Positions 25,082 to 34,249 of a stretch of 64,000 bases of DNA are shown piece by piece (position 1 is the stretch's first letter; every line of letters starts with the position of its first letter). Location of the stretch: the NCBI GenBank assembly GCA_002478945.1, contig DLKM01000026.1, forward strand, positions 1-64,000, read 5' to 3'. Position numbers and translations under genes: made by a program. The stretch is from Christensenella sp. UBA7588. Its GTDB lineage: Bacteria; Bacillota; Clostridia; Christensenellales; CAG-917. The notes under the pieces are model-generated. The model saw only the letters and a program-made list of their open reading frames with translations. It was not told the DNA's origin and ran no database searches.

Positions 25082-26449
25082 TTATTGTTCGCGAACAATA
25101 TCGGTTTGAGCGAAATTCTTGATTTCTTTCATATGTGCGTTTGCTTCTTCAAACGTGTTTTGCGGAGAGCCTTTATGCACGTAAGTCTTGCGCTTAAGCA
25201 CGAAGAAGAATTTGCCGTCAGCCGCTTCAATCGTGTAAGTACCGATAATGGCGTGAGATTTGAAACGATTGATTGCTCTTTCGCAGAACTCTTTCGTCGT
25301 GTAGTTGGAACTCTCGTAAATATTGTTTCCGCTGGCGTCGTAGAGAGTATAGAAATACTCTTGAGAGCCGTCGGGCTTATCGACGTGTTCTATAACGTAT
25401 TTACCGTAAATGACGGACTCGTCAAAGCCTGCGACCTTTTCGGGAGTTTTACGAACGTTCTTGGGCGTTTTGAGTGCCGCAAACGGAGGCGCGACTTTCT
25501 TGATGACGACCTTTTTATCCTTGTTTGCATTGAGGGCTTCGAGTTCTGCCTCTTTTGCCGCAAGTTTCTTTGCGAGAGCGGCAGACGGAGTGCCTTCGTA
25601 GTAGCAAGCGTCCTCGGGGTCGTAATAATAACCCTCATAGGTGCCGTCATACTTGGACCAATCGTCGGGTTTCTTCTTGACGACCTTCTTCGTAGTCGGC
25701 TTCTCAACGCCTTTCTTTACAGGAACTTCTTCCTTGACAGGTTCGGGTTCGACTACGGGTTCTTCCTTGACAGGTTCCTCTTTAACGGGAGCAGGTTCTT
25801 CTTTTTCGGCTACGGGTTCAGCCTCTTGAACGGGCGCAACCTCTTGAACGGGTTCTGCAACTGGTTCTGCAGGGACAACGGGTTCTGCGGGAGCGGGTGT
25901 TTCGACAGCCTCGACAGGTGCAGGTTCTTGTACGGGAGCAGGTTTTTCTTTAACTTCCTCTTTCACAGGCTCTGCAACGGGTTCCGCAACGGGTTCCGCA
26001 GGAGCGACGGTTTCCGCTACGGGTTCCGCCACGGTTTCTTCTTTAACCTCGTCGGCGGCAACTTGCTCTTGAACTTGTTCTTGCGCTTGTGCCTCCTCTG
26101 CGACAGGTTCGTCCTGCACTACGGGTTCCTCTCTCTGCTCTTGAACGGGTTGTTCGTCAACGTCGGGAACTACGGGAACGTCGTCGACGTCGTCAACGTC
26201 GTTACCTTTCAGTTTATTGCGCAATCTCGCAAGTTTCTGATTGAGGCGCAATTCCTCGCCCGTAACGCCGTATTCGGAATAAAACTCGTTTTCCTCTTTG
26301 TCCTCTTGAGCGTCTTTCTTTTCTTTGACCGCTTTCAAAATATTGAAAATGAGAACGGCAATAAGCGCCGCCGCTGCCAATGCGAGAGCAATGATAATCA
26401 CGAGTGCGCTAAAACCATCGATAGGACCGAGTTTGAGGTTATCTAACAT
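25082..26449 (-). CDS. Membrane-anchored protein with Pro/Val/Glu repeats and DUF1508-like domains
   Basis: 455 residues in three parts. One transmembrane helix lies at about 12-38. A long linker at about 75-270 consists of degenerate repeats such as EPVAEPV, PAPVQEP and PVKEEPV, which should be extended and acidic. A C-terminal region of about 115 residues holds two units resembling DUF1508/YegP (GKYVIEH...YFYTLYDASGNNIYESSNYT and GTYTIEAADGKFFFVLKRK). The antisense strand is open over nearly the same span only because of this codon pattern. AGGGGTGG precedes the ATG. Possibly an envelope or spore-surface protein; function unknown. Confidence 0.8.
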   Translation of the reverse strand: MLDNLKLGPIDGFSALVIIIALALAAAALIAVLIFNILKAVKEKKDAQEDKEENEFYSEYGVTGEELRLNQKLARLRNKLKGNDVDDVDDVPVVPDVDEQPVQEQREEPVVQDEPVAEEAQAQEQVQEQVAADEVKEETVAEPVAETVAPAEPVAEPVAEPVKEEVKEKPAPVQEPAPVEAVETPAPAEPVVPAEPVAEPVQEVAPVQEAEPVAEKEEPAPVKEEPVKEEPVVEPEPVKEEVPVKKGVEKPTTKKVVKKKPDDWSKYDGTYEGYYYDPEDACYYEGTPSAALAKKLAAKEAELEALNANKDKKVVIKKVAPPFAALKTPKNVRKTPEKVAGFDESVIYGKYVIEHVDKPDGSQEYFYTLYDASGNNIYESSNYTTKEFCERAINRFKSHAIIGTYTIEAADGKFFFVLKRKTYVHKGSPQNTFEEANAHMKEIKNFAQTDIVREQ

Positions 26450-26637
26450 ATACTTCCACCCCTTATGAGAGTATTATAAACAAAGATATATTAACACACA
26501 ACGCGCGCAAGTGCAATACATTTTTGTTTTTTTTCGGCAACAAGCGTTTTTATGTCGCCGAAAAATGCAGAAAACACGTCTTTAGCGACGCGATTTTCCC
26601 GTCTAATCATTAGTTTATGTATTTTTTTGCGATAATA

Positions 26638-28185
26638 TCAACCGAAATGCGCAACGATAGTCGCAACGACCATTCCCACCGAAGCGGTTATCGACAAAGC
26701 CTTGAGTCTTTCGCTTTTCTTGAGCAATACGAATCTCGAAAGCAACAACAGCGATGTCAATAGGAAAAGCAATCCGACGATTCCGACCTCGGAATCGACC
26801 GAGGCAATATTCAAAGTGCCGATTGCTCCGACGTAAAGCCTGAACGGCAAAAGCAAATATTTGATTAGCCAAACAAAACCGCCCCACGTCGTAATCAAAG
26901 ACAACAATACGAGTACGAGCATAATAACGTACACGACCATTATGTACGGCAGAATCAAAAAGTTCGACAACAAAAACAGCACGGGAACCTGTCCGAAGAA
27001 GTATGCGACGAACGGATACGACATTAGGTTTGTGGCAAAAGAAACCGCACAAACGCTTGCGAACTTCTTGCCGATTTTGCGTTTGGGACTAATCTTGTTT
27101 ACGATTTTATCTCCCACTCTTTCAAACGGTCTCACAAACGCATAAATACCTAAAACGGAAGCGAACGACAGCAAAAAACCGACATCCAAAATCGCGCACG
27201 GTCTGAACAATAAAATAAGTATGGCGGCAAGAGATAAAGACGATAAATCGTCTTTCTTCCTACCGAAAGAGGACGCGAACATACTCACGCCGCTCATAAC
27301 TACTGCACGCAACGACGACGCCGTGAACGAACAAAGCATCGAATAAAAGAACGTTGCGACAAGCACTATAACGAAACTGATTTTGGGATTTACCTTGAGT
27401 TTTTTGAAAACGAAATACAATGCGCCCGCAAGCGTCGAAACGTGCAAACCGCTGACTGCGAGAACGTGTGCGAGTCCGCTGGCTTTGATGTTGTCGTATA
27501 AATCTCCGTCTATGCCGAATTTGTCGCCTATAACGAGTGCTTGCGCTATCGACGAGGTGTAATCGTCGGTATTTTCGTAAAGAATGCGTTTGATTTTGAG
27601 TTGAATATTGTCGGGAAACTTGAGTTTGCCCTCGCCTATCTTTTGCACGCTCGAAACGTTTGCGTGATAGCGCACTTTGTTTTGATTGTGCAAGGCATAA
27701 TAAGTGCTGAATTTTTCGTGACCGTAAAAAGTTATCGTGCCTTCGACTTGCACGAAATCTCCTGCGGAAAAATCTACGTCGTACAAGTATGCTTCCGCAT
27801 AAACCGTATAACCGCACTCTCCGTCGTCGGTCTTTACGTTGTCGAGATAGAAACGCGCTTTGCCGTTTTCGACGACGATTTCGCTCGAGACCTGCGCGGT
27901 AAAAGTGCCGCTGTATTTGCGAAAAGCCACGTCGTTATATGCAAGATTGCTCGCAGTCATTGCGACAAAACCTATCATAATCGCAAGCGGAACGTAAAAG
28001 AGTTTTCGAGATTTTTTGAATGCGGTAACGAGAGAAAAACAGACTATTAAAAGAGCAAGCAGTCCGATATACCACCAAACCGCAACTCCGTAAACAGCCT
28101 CCGCAAGCAATATGCCGACAATCAAAGAAATCGCAAAGCAGACCATAGGTCTGTAATTGAATATTCTTCTGCCCTTTATCGTCAT
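26638..28185 (-). CDS. comEC: ComEC/Rec2 channel protein lacking the nuclease domain
   Basis: 515 residues from MTIKGRRIF. The N-terminal part matches the DUF4131 region with two or three helices and an OB-like soluble domain (about 70-200). The Competence domain follows with the signature GLAHVLAVSGLHVSTL near 250 and about eight transmembrane helices. Full ComEC proteins of 700-800 residues carry a C-terminal metallo-beta-lactamase-like domain; this one ends after the helices with a short tail (VGMVVATIVAHFG). It may be a channel-only form, with the hydrolase encoded elsewhere. GAGGG lies upstream of the ATG. Confidence 0.88.
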   Translation of the reverse strand: MTIKGRRIFNYRPMVCFAISLIVGILLAEAVYGVAVWWYIGLLALLIVCFSLVTAFKKSRKLFYVPLAIMIGFVAMTASNLAYNDVAFRKYSGTFTAQVSSEIVVENGKARFYLDNVKTDDGECGYTVYAEAYLYDVDFSAGDFVQVEGTITFYGHEKFSTYYALHNQNKVRYHANVSSVQKIGEGKLKFPDNIQLKIKRILYENTDDYTSSIAQALVIGDKFGIDGDLYDNIKASGLAHVLAVSGLHVSTLAGALYFVFKKLKVNPKISFVIVLVATFFYSMLCSFTASSLRAVVMSGVSMFASSFGRKKDDLSSLSLAAILILLFRPCAILDVGFLLSFASVLGIYAFVRPFERVGDKIVNKISPKRKIGKKFASVCAVSFATNLMSYPFVAYFFGQVPVLFLLSNFLILPYIMVVYVIMLVLVLLSLITTWGGFVWLIKYLLLPFRLYVGAIGTLNIASVDSEVGIVGLLFLLTSLLLLSRFVLLKKSERLKALSITASVGMVVATIVAHFG

Positions 28186-28260
28186 TTTTCCCTCGTAAAA
28201 CTTATCGCAACCGAGCGCGTGCGTCGGTTGCGACAATAAAGCGTTTTCTTTTGTTAAAAC

Positions 28261-28599
28261 TTATTTTCTGCCCGTAACGATAATGTCCGCTCCCAAACCG
28301 AGAACGTCGGTTGCGATAACGTCGCCTATTTTCGCGTCGTCGGGGCAAGTCAACGTTCCGACAAAGCAAACGACGTCGAAAATGCGCTCTTTTGGCACGG
28401 TACAACTCGTTTTTACGGAAGCAACGCCGCCGTTTTGCATTTTTACGAGCGTAGTCACGCATCTTTTGGGATGCGTATATTCTTCTTTTCCGTACATTTC
28501 GCCTCTTTTGCAAGTGTTTCCGCTGACGACCACAACGCCGTCTTTTTCTTCGATGGAAAGAGGACAACCCATCGGACACATTATGCAAATCGTATTCAT
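28261..28599 (-). CDS. DUF1667 protein of the G3P-oxidation trio
   Basis: 112 residues. The N-terminal Cys cluster MNTICIMCPMGCPL plus GNTCKRGEMYG can bind an iron-sulfur cluster or zinc, and DUF1667 typically follows such a motif. It overlaps the upstream FAD oxidoreductase by 4 bp (ATGA). It completes the set oxidoreductase A/oxidoreductase B/DUF1667 seen with anaerobic glycerol-3-phosphate use in Firmicutes. It probably stands in for the electron-transfer subunit GlpC, by inference. Confidence 0.9.
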   Translation of the reverse strand: MNTICIMCPMGCPLSIEEKDGVVVVSGNTCKRGEMYGKEEYTHPKRCVTTLVKMQNGGVASVKTSCTVPKERIFDVVCFVGTLTCPDDAKIGDVIATDVLGLGADIIVTGRK

Positions 28600-29837
28600 T
28601 TTTCCAACCTCACGACAACGTCTCCGTCAATCATAGCTTTGTCTACGACGACGTTTCCCATTTCTCCGGGAGCGAGAACCATACATTTTTTGCTTATCAA
28701 AACGTTGTTTCCGCTCTCGACGATAAGTTTGCAATTCTTGTACACGTCTCCGACTCTGAAAAATATCTGCACTTTGCCCTCTCCCTTGCTTATTCTTTGC
28801 GGAAGCGCGTATCTAACGCCGTCTTTTGCAAGCACGTTTACTTGCTCCGCCGTGCTATCGATAGCTCCGAGCGCGTATTTTGCGGCGTATTCTCCCGCAA
28901 TTTCCGCCTCGTGCGAAACGTTGTCCACAAGGTCGTGAACGTGAAGTACGTTTCCGCAAGAGAAGATACCCTCGCAAGACGTCATACGATGCTCGTCGAC
29001 GACTGCTCCGTTCGTTACTCTGCTCATTTCCACGTCCGTGCCGTTCAGCAAATCGTTTTCGGGAATAAGTCCCACCGACAAAAGCAACGTGTCGCAATCG
29101 ATATATTGTTCTTCTTCGAGTATAGGCTTTCTGTCTGCGCCGACGGGTGCGTAATAAAGTCCCGTCATTCTCGGTTTTCCGACGATTCTCGTAATCGTAT
29201 GGCTGTATTTGATGGGAATGTTATAGTCGTCGAGGCATTGCACGATATTTCGTTTGAGTCCGCTCGAATAAGGCATAAGCTCGAGTACGAGTTTTACTTT
29301 TGCGCCCTCGGTAGTCATACGGCGCGCCATAATCAGTCCGATGTCTCCGCTTCCGAGAATCACGACTTCCTTTCCTACGAGATAACCGTCGAGGTTGCAG
29401 ATTTTCTGCGCCATACCTGCGGTATAAATGCCTGCGGGACGAGTACCCGGCAACGCGATTGCGCCTGCGGTACGTTCTCTGCATCCCATTGCAAGCACGA
29501 TTGCGCCTGCCTGAATCTTACAGAAACCTGCCGTCGGAGACAATACGCTGACCACTTTATTGCGGTCGATAGACAAAACCATACTTTCGAGCATAACGGT
29601 TATATCCTCTTTTTCGACCATTCCTCTGAAACGGTTTGCGTATTCGGGTCCCGTCATCTCCTCGCCGAAGTAATGCAGTCCGAAGCCTTGGTGTATGCAT
29701 TGATTGAGTATACCGCCCAATCTTACGTCTCTTTCGAGTATAACGGTGCTTGCGCCTTGTTTTCTTGCAGACAGAGCCGCCGCCATACCTGCAGGACCGC
29801 CGCCTATAATCACGACGTCGTATTTGAGTGCGTTCAT
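28596..29837 (-). CDS. FAD/NAD(P)-dependent oxidoreductase, GlpB-like partner
   Basis: 413 residues with an N-terminal FAD dinucleotide fold (YDVVIIGGGPAGMAAALSA). An NAD(P) fold in the middle contains VVILGSGDIGLIMARRM, and the C-terminal FAD motif is CEGIFSCGNVLHVHD. The surface Cys in ILNQCIHQGFGLHYFGEE is typical of this subgroup. Overlaps of 4 bp with both neighbours show a tight operon. It probably passes electrons from the dehydrogenase subunit; direct substrate unknown. A strong AAGGAGGTG site precedes it. Confidence 0.9.
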   Translation of the reverse strand: MNALKYDVVIIGGGPAGMAAALSARKQGASTVILERDVRLGGILNQCIHQGFGLHYFGEEMTGPEYANRFRGMVEKEDITVMLESMVLSIDRNKVVSVLSPTAGFCKIQAGAIVLAMGCRERTAGAIALPGTRPAGIYTAGMAQKICNLDGYLVGKEVVILGSGDIGLIMARRMTTEGAKVKLVLELMPYSSGLKRNIVQCLDDYNIPIKYSHTITRIVGKPRMTGLYYAPVGADRKPILEEEQYIDCDTLLLSVGLIPENDLLNGTDVEMSRVTNGAVVDEHRMTSCEGIFSCGNVLHVHDLVDNVSHEAEIAGEYAAKYALGAIDSTAEQVNVLAKDGVRYALPQRISKGEGKVQIFFRVGDVYKNCKLIVESGNNVLISKKCMVLAPGEMGNVVVDKAMIDGDVVVRLEK

Positions 29838-31270
29838 CTGTCCACCTCCTTAACCTTGCATACGGCTATGTTGGAATCTTCTCCGCCGCCCTTTCTGACT
29901 TTATCGAGCGGAATATTCAATTCTCTGGAAATAATCTCCATAACTCTCGGCCCGCAAAAACCGCCTTGGCATCTGCCCATACCTGCGCGCGTGCGGCGTT
30001 TAACGGCGTCTACTGTAAACGCAGGCACGGGAGAATGAATCGCTTCCACTATTTCGGCCTCCGTGACCTTTTCGCAACGGCAAACGATTCTTCCCCACGC
30101 TTGATTCTCTTTTATGAGAGCGTTGAGAGTCTTTTCGTCGAGTTCGCAAAGTCTCTTACGCTTCGGCATAACCGTGACGTATTCGTCTTTGAGAGAGGCT
30201 CCCGACTTTTGAGCCACTATTCCGTCTATATACTCTGCTATGGCAGGAGCAGACGTAAGCCCGGGGGAACAGATGCCTATTGCCATAATAAAGTTTTCTT
30301 TTATCTTCGATTCGCCTATTACGAAATCGTGTCCGATAATGGTACGCAAACCCGAATACACTCTGATGCATTTGTTAAACGCAGGAGTTTTGTAGGATAT
30401 AGGCACGCTCTTTCTCAACGTATCGAGAGAATCGAGAGACGAAGCGGTGTCGTCATCGTCGAGAGTATCGATTGCCGTAGGTCCGTATATAACGTTTCCG
30501 TCTGCGGTGGGAGCTACGAGAACTCCTTTACCGAGCGCGCTCGGAAGTTGGAATACTACGGTGTGTATATTCTTTCTCTCCGTATTGTCGAGGACGAAGT
30601 AATCTCCTCTGCGATAAGTCGTATCGTAATGTTCCGCGCCCGCTTGGTCGTTTACTTGCGCGCCGTGTGCGCCTGCGCAGTTGATAACGTATTTTGCGGT
30701 AAAGTCGCCTTTATTCGTCTTTACGATATACTCTCCGTTTTCTTTCTCGATTGATTGACTTTCGCATTCGAGCAAAACTTCCGCTCCGTTAAGCACCGCT
30801 CTGTCCGCATACGCGATGCAGAGTTGATAAGGAGATACCACGCCTGCGGTGGGCGCATAAAGCGAAAACTCGATGTCGTCGGCAACGTTCGGCTCGAGAG
30901 CAACGGTCTTTTCTCTGTCCCATATCTCCACGGGAACGCCGTTTGCCTCCGCTTTCTCTTTGAGAATTTCAAGCCCTTCGAGTTGGTCTGCTCTTGCAAC
31001 GACGATAGAGGCGCATCTGTGATGCGGCACGTCAAGTTCTTGTGCGTCTTGCCACATAAGCTCGTTTCCGCGAACGTTGAATTTTGCTTTTAGCGTATTA
31101 GGTTCGCAATCGTAGCCTGCGTGAACGATTCCGCTGTTTGCTCTTGTAGAAAAAGAGGCGACGTCGTCGCACTTTTCGATAAGCAGAACTTTTAGGTTGC
31201 GCCTTGCAAGCCTGTCAAGAACTGCCGTGCCGACGATACCGCCGCCTATTACGATACAATCGTAGTTCAT
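29834..31270 (-). CDS. glpA: Anaerobic glycerol-3-phosphate dehydrogenase-type FAD oxidoreductase
   Basis: 478 residues. The N terminus is a GlpA/GlpD-like FAD domain (DCIVIGGGIVGTAVLDRLARR). The C terminus is a BFD-type [2Fe-2S] domain with Cys in RIVCRCEKVT and GRCQGGFCGP (about 400-450). This architecture oxidises glycerol-3-phosphate to dihydroxyacetone phosphate in anaerobic Firmicutes, with the two downstream genes as partners. No glpK or glpF lies in the window. AGAGGAAT precedes the ATG. An alternative 2-hydroxyglutarate-type substrate cannot be excluded. Confidence 0.87.
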   Translation of the reverse strand: MNYDCIVIGGGIVGTAVLDRLARRNLKVLLIEKCDDVASFSTRANSGIVHAGYDCEPNTLKAKFNVRGNELMWQDAQELDVPHHRCASIVVARADQLEGLEILKEKAEANGVPVEIWDREKTVALEPNVADDIEFSLYAPTAGVVSPYQLCIAYADRAVLNGAEVLLECESQSIEKENGEYIVKTNKGDFTAKYVINCAGAHGAQVNDQAGAEHYDTTYRRGDYFVLDNTERKNIHTVVFQLPSALGKGVLVAPTADGNVIYGPTAIDTLDDDDTASSLDSLDTLRKSVPISYKTPAFNKCIRVYSGLRTIIGHDFVIGESKIKENFIMAIGICSPGLTSAPAIAEYIDGIVAQKSGASLKDEYVTVMPKRKRLCELDEKTLNALIKENQAWGRIVCRCEKVTEAEIVEAIHSPVPAFTVDAVKRRTRAGMGRCQGGFCGPRVMEIISRELNIPLDKVRKGGGEDSNIAVCKVKEVDR

Positions 31271-31339
31271 AGGTTATATTCCTCTAAAATGATTTTAGTT
31301 CTGTTTAGTGTCTTTCGGGTGTACCGATTGCAAATCAAT

Positions 31340-31755
31340 GCAACTTACCCCCCCTTCCTCAGGTGTTTCCCCTAAATTAACACTCTAACAAAGTTAGCGT
31401 CATAATTCCTTGAATGCAACATTACCCCTTCCCTTCGGGCTTTCCCCTATTGCTCAAATAGATGTCATTTCTCTTTTTAAGCAAACATCGTTCGCAAGAG
31501 GGGAACTCGGCACTCACATAGATAGGTATCGTTCACTTGTTATGCCACTCGTTCGCCAACGAAAAGAACAACACTCGTTGGCTCACTTGTACAATCCGTC
31601 AAGTTCGGCACTCAAAGGCTCGCCGCCTTGCGGCTCGAAGCTCCGAATAAGCACATTCAGTTTATAGGTACGCCTTGAATAGGCACATTCCGTTAATAAG
31701 TGCGCTTCGAATAAGTGTGCGTTCGGGTGTGGGCAAAGCCCACCCGCAATTATTA
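31340..31755 (+). repeat. Modular interspersed repeat, copy 2
   Basis: Begins with CCCCCCTTCCTCAGGTGTTTCCCC. A private insert follows, then a second TTCCCTTCGGGCTTTCCCCTA module, the core CACTCACATAGATAGG, the variant module CGTTCGCCAACGAAAAGAACAAC, and the 3' core CTTGTACAATCCGTCAAG...CGCCGCCTTGCGGCTCGAA. It ends in a GTGTGGGCAAAGCCCACCC hairpin shared with copy 3. It fills the whole gap between glpA and ppa. Confidence 0.8.
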
Positions 31756-31776
31756 ACTATTAACTTTATCAAAGCG

Positions 31777-32313
31777 TTACTTTATGTTGAACTTCTTTTT
31801 GTATGCTTCCATATTGTCTTTGATGATAAGCTCGGCAAACTCTCTGTTCTTCACTTGGAATACCGTCGTTTGCTTGCCTTCGAGTTGCTTATACACTCTG
31901 AAGAAGTGCGACATTTCTTCCATAATGTGAGAGGGCAAATCTTCGATTTCCTTATATATATTCCACGTCGGGTCTTTGAAAGGAATCGCGATGATTTTGT
32001 AGTCCATCTCTCCGCCGTCTTGCATCATCATTACGCCGATGGGATAGCATCTTACCATTGCCATCGGTACGATAGGTTCGGAGCAAAGCACCAAAACGTC
32101 CAACGGGTCGTTGTCCTCGCTGTATGTGCGAGGGATAAAACCGTAGTTTGCGGGATAGTGCGTCGACGTATAAAGCACTCTGTCCAAAATAAGTGCGCCG
32201 GACGCTTTGTCAAGTTCGTATTTGTTTTTACTGCCTTTCGAAATCTCTATGACAGCCAAAAAATCAGTTGTGGTAATGCGACTTTCGTCAATATCGTGCC
32301 AAATGCAACCCAT
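31777..32313 (-). CDS. ppa: Inorganic pyrophosphatase, family I
   Basis: Hydrolyses pyrophosphate to phosphate. The 178-residue length matches soluble family I enzymes. The core signature DNDPLDVLV lies near residue 70, with substrate-binding residues in KGSKNKYELD near 28 and THYPANYGFIPRT near 55. The start MGCIWHDI is supported by GGAGAAG; the open frame upstream covers the promoter and is not coding. Confidence 0.96.
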   Translation of the reverse strand: MGCIWHDIDESRITTTDFLAVIEISKGSKNKYELDKASGALILDRVLYTSTHYPANYGFIPRTYSEDNDPLDVLVLCSEPIVPMAMVRCYPIGVMMMQDGGEMDYKIIAIPFKDPTWNIYKEIEDLPSHIMEEMSHFFRVYKQLEGKQTTVFQVKNREFAELIIKDNMEAYKKKFNIK

Positions 32314-32344
32314 ATTCTTCTCCGATAAATCTTTATTATCTTTT

Positions 32345-32373
32345 ATTATAGTTATAATAAAAACAAAAGTCAA
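32345..32373 (-). promoter_or_regulatory. Promoter of ppa
   Basis: Minus-strand -35 TTGACT (32368-32373), 17-base spacer, consensus -10 TATAAT (32345-32350). Confidence 0.85.
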
Positions 32374-32442
32374 TAGCGTTGACGCATTTGAAAATATTCT
32401 CGTTGCGTTTTGCTTGTTTGCAAGATAATATGGCACAAAACG

Positions 32443-32471
32443 TTTACTATTGCGCGCAAATATGCTAATAT
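32443..32471 (+). promoter_or_regulatory. Promoter of the ABC exporter operon
   Basis: -35 TTTACT (32443-32448), 17-base spacer, -10 TAATAT (32466-32471), about 40 bp before the ATG at 32510. Confidence 0.7.
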
Positions 32472-32509
32472 ACTGTTTTGGAAATAAATATAAAAAATCG
32501 GAATAAAAA

Positions 32510-34249
32510 ATGTCAAAACTACTCAAATACCTCAACGGTTATTGGGCAAAAACGATAATCGGACCTTTCTTCAAGCTCGTCGAAGCGGTTTTTGAACTAA
32601 TCGTTCCCGTCATCGTCGCTTGGATAATCGACACGGCAATCCCTCAAGGTAAAAACGGGGATTTTTCGGGCTTGATTTACGGAAGTCTGATTATCCTCGC
32701 ACTCGGCGTTTGCGGACTCGGATTTTCGCTTACGGCGCAGTTTTTTGCCTCGAGAGCGTCTATGGGATTCGGCACGAACTTGCGCAAAGAGCTTTACGCT
32801 CATATCAACACTTTCTCTTATGCCGAACTCGACAAGTTCTCCACCACCTCACTCATTACGAGGATGACGAGCGACGTCAATCAGACTCAACAAGCGGTGC
32901 TGATGTTTATCCGCCTCGTTTTGCGCGCGCCGTTTATTGCGGTCGGCGCAATCGTTATGGCAATGATTATCGACCTTAAACTTTCGAGCATTTTCGTGAT
33001 TGCGTCTCTTGCTATCGCAGGACTTCTTGCGCTCATTCTTTTCATCACTATGCCCAAATATAAAGACGTTCAGGCAAAACTCGACGACGTGACGAGACTT
33101 ACCAAAGAAAACTTGTCCGGCGCAAGAGTTATAAGAGCGTTCGACGCGGAACAGCGAGAAAAAGAACACTTCGACGGAGCGTCCGAAAAGCTCTCGTCGG
33201 CGTCTATAAAAGTCGGCGCGCTTTCGGCTTTGCTCAATCCTTTGACGTACGCCGTACTCAATCTCGCAATAATCGCTATCTTGTATTTCGGCGGCAAATC
33301 CGTAAACTACGGCAATCTGTCGCAGGGCGAGATTATCGCTTTGGTCAATTATATGACGCAAATTCTCAACGCTCTTATCGTATTTGCCAACCTGCTCGTG
33401 ACCTTTACCAAGGCTTCGGCTTCGGCGGCGCGCATAAACGAAGTGTTTGCGGTTACGTCGTCAATGAAAGAAGGAGACGGCGCAACTTGCGATTATTCAG
33501 CACCCGCAATAGAAATGAAGGACGTATCGTTCACTTACGCGTCGAGTCCTTCCCCCTCCCTCGAAAACGTCAATCTCGTCGTTGAAAAAGGCGCAAGCGT
33601 CGGCATACTCGGCGGTACGGGCAGCGGAAAAACGACGCTCGTAAGCCTTATGTCGAGGCTTTACGACGCAACGCAAGGCGAAGTTAAAGTTTTCGGCGAA
33701 AACGTAAAGAACTACACCAACGCACAGTTGTATACGATGTTCGGCGTCGTTCCTCAAAAAGCCGTCTTGTTCGAAGGCACAGTCAGAGACAACCTCAAAT
33801 GGGGCAAAGCGGACGCTACGGACGAGGAAATCAACGACGCGCTTAGGATTTCACAATCGGCGGAATTCGTAAACGCAATGAAAGACGGTCTCGACACTCT
33901 CGTCTCTCAAGGCGGAAAGAATTTGTCGGGAGGACAAAGACAACGTTTGACCATTGCTCGCGCACTCGTCGCGTCTCCGCAAATACTCGTACTCGACGAC
34001 AGTTCCAGCGCGCTCGACTTTGCCACGGACGCAAGACTGCGCAAAGCCCTCGGAGAACTCCGAGAGAGAAAAGGGCTTACCACCGTTACGGTGTCGCAAA
34101 GAGCAACGAGCATCAAATACTGCGATTTGATAGTCGTTCTCGACGACGGAAAGATAGTAGGACTCGGCAAACACGACGATTTGCTCGCTTCTTGCGACGT
34201 ATATCGAGAGATTTGCCTGTCGCAGAACAAGGAGGACGAAACGAAATGA
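32510..34249 (+). CDS. ABC exporter half-transporter with degenerate catalytic site
   Basis: 579 residues: a six-helix exporter domain (about 1-320) and an ATPase domain. Walker A is GGTGSGKTT near 368, the signature is LSGGQRQR near 474 and Walker B is LVLDDSSSALD near 495. The residue after Walker B, normally the catalytic Glu, is Asp. That marks the degenerate half of heterodimeric multidrug-type exporters (BmrCD, TM287/288). The following gene overlaps by 4 bp and supplies the competent half. The substrate is unknown. Confidence 0.93.
   Translation: MSKLLKYLNGYWAKTIIGPFFKLVEAVFELIVPVIVAWIIDTAIPQGKNGDFSGLIYGSLIILALGVCGLGFSLTAQFFASRASMGFGTNLRKELYAHINTFSYAELDKFSTTSLITRMTSDVNQTQQAVLMFIRLVLRAPFIAVGAIVMAMIIDLKLSSIFVIASLAIAGLLALILFITMPKYKDVQAKLDDVTRLTKENLSGARVIRAFDAEQREKEHFDGASEKLSSASIKVGALSALLNPLTYAVLNLAIIAILYFGGKSVNYGNLSQGEIIALVNYMTQILNALIVFANLLVTFTKASASAARINEVFAVTSSMKEGDGATCDYSAPAIEMKDVSFTYASSPSPSLENVNLVVEKGASVGILGGTGSGKTTLVSLMSRLYDATQGEVKVFGENVKNYTNAQLYTMFGVVPQKAVLFEGTVRDNLKWGKADATDEEINDALRISQSAEFVNAMKDGLDTLVSQGGKNLSGGQRQRLTIARALVASPQILVLDDSSSALDFATDARLRKALGELRERKGLTTVTVSQRATSIKYCDLIVVLDDGKIVGLGKHDDLLASCDVYREICLSQNKEDETK

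Noticed and set aside
25085..26446. 453-codon plus-strand frame opposite the DUF1508-like gene
   Set aside because: Mirror of the Pro/Val/Glu repeats; rich in Phe, Gly and Arg with no recognisable fold.
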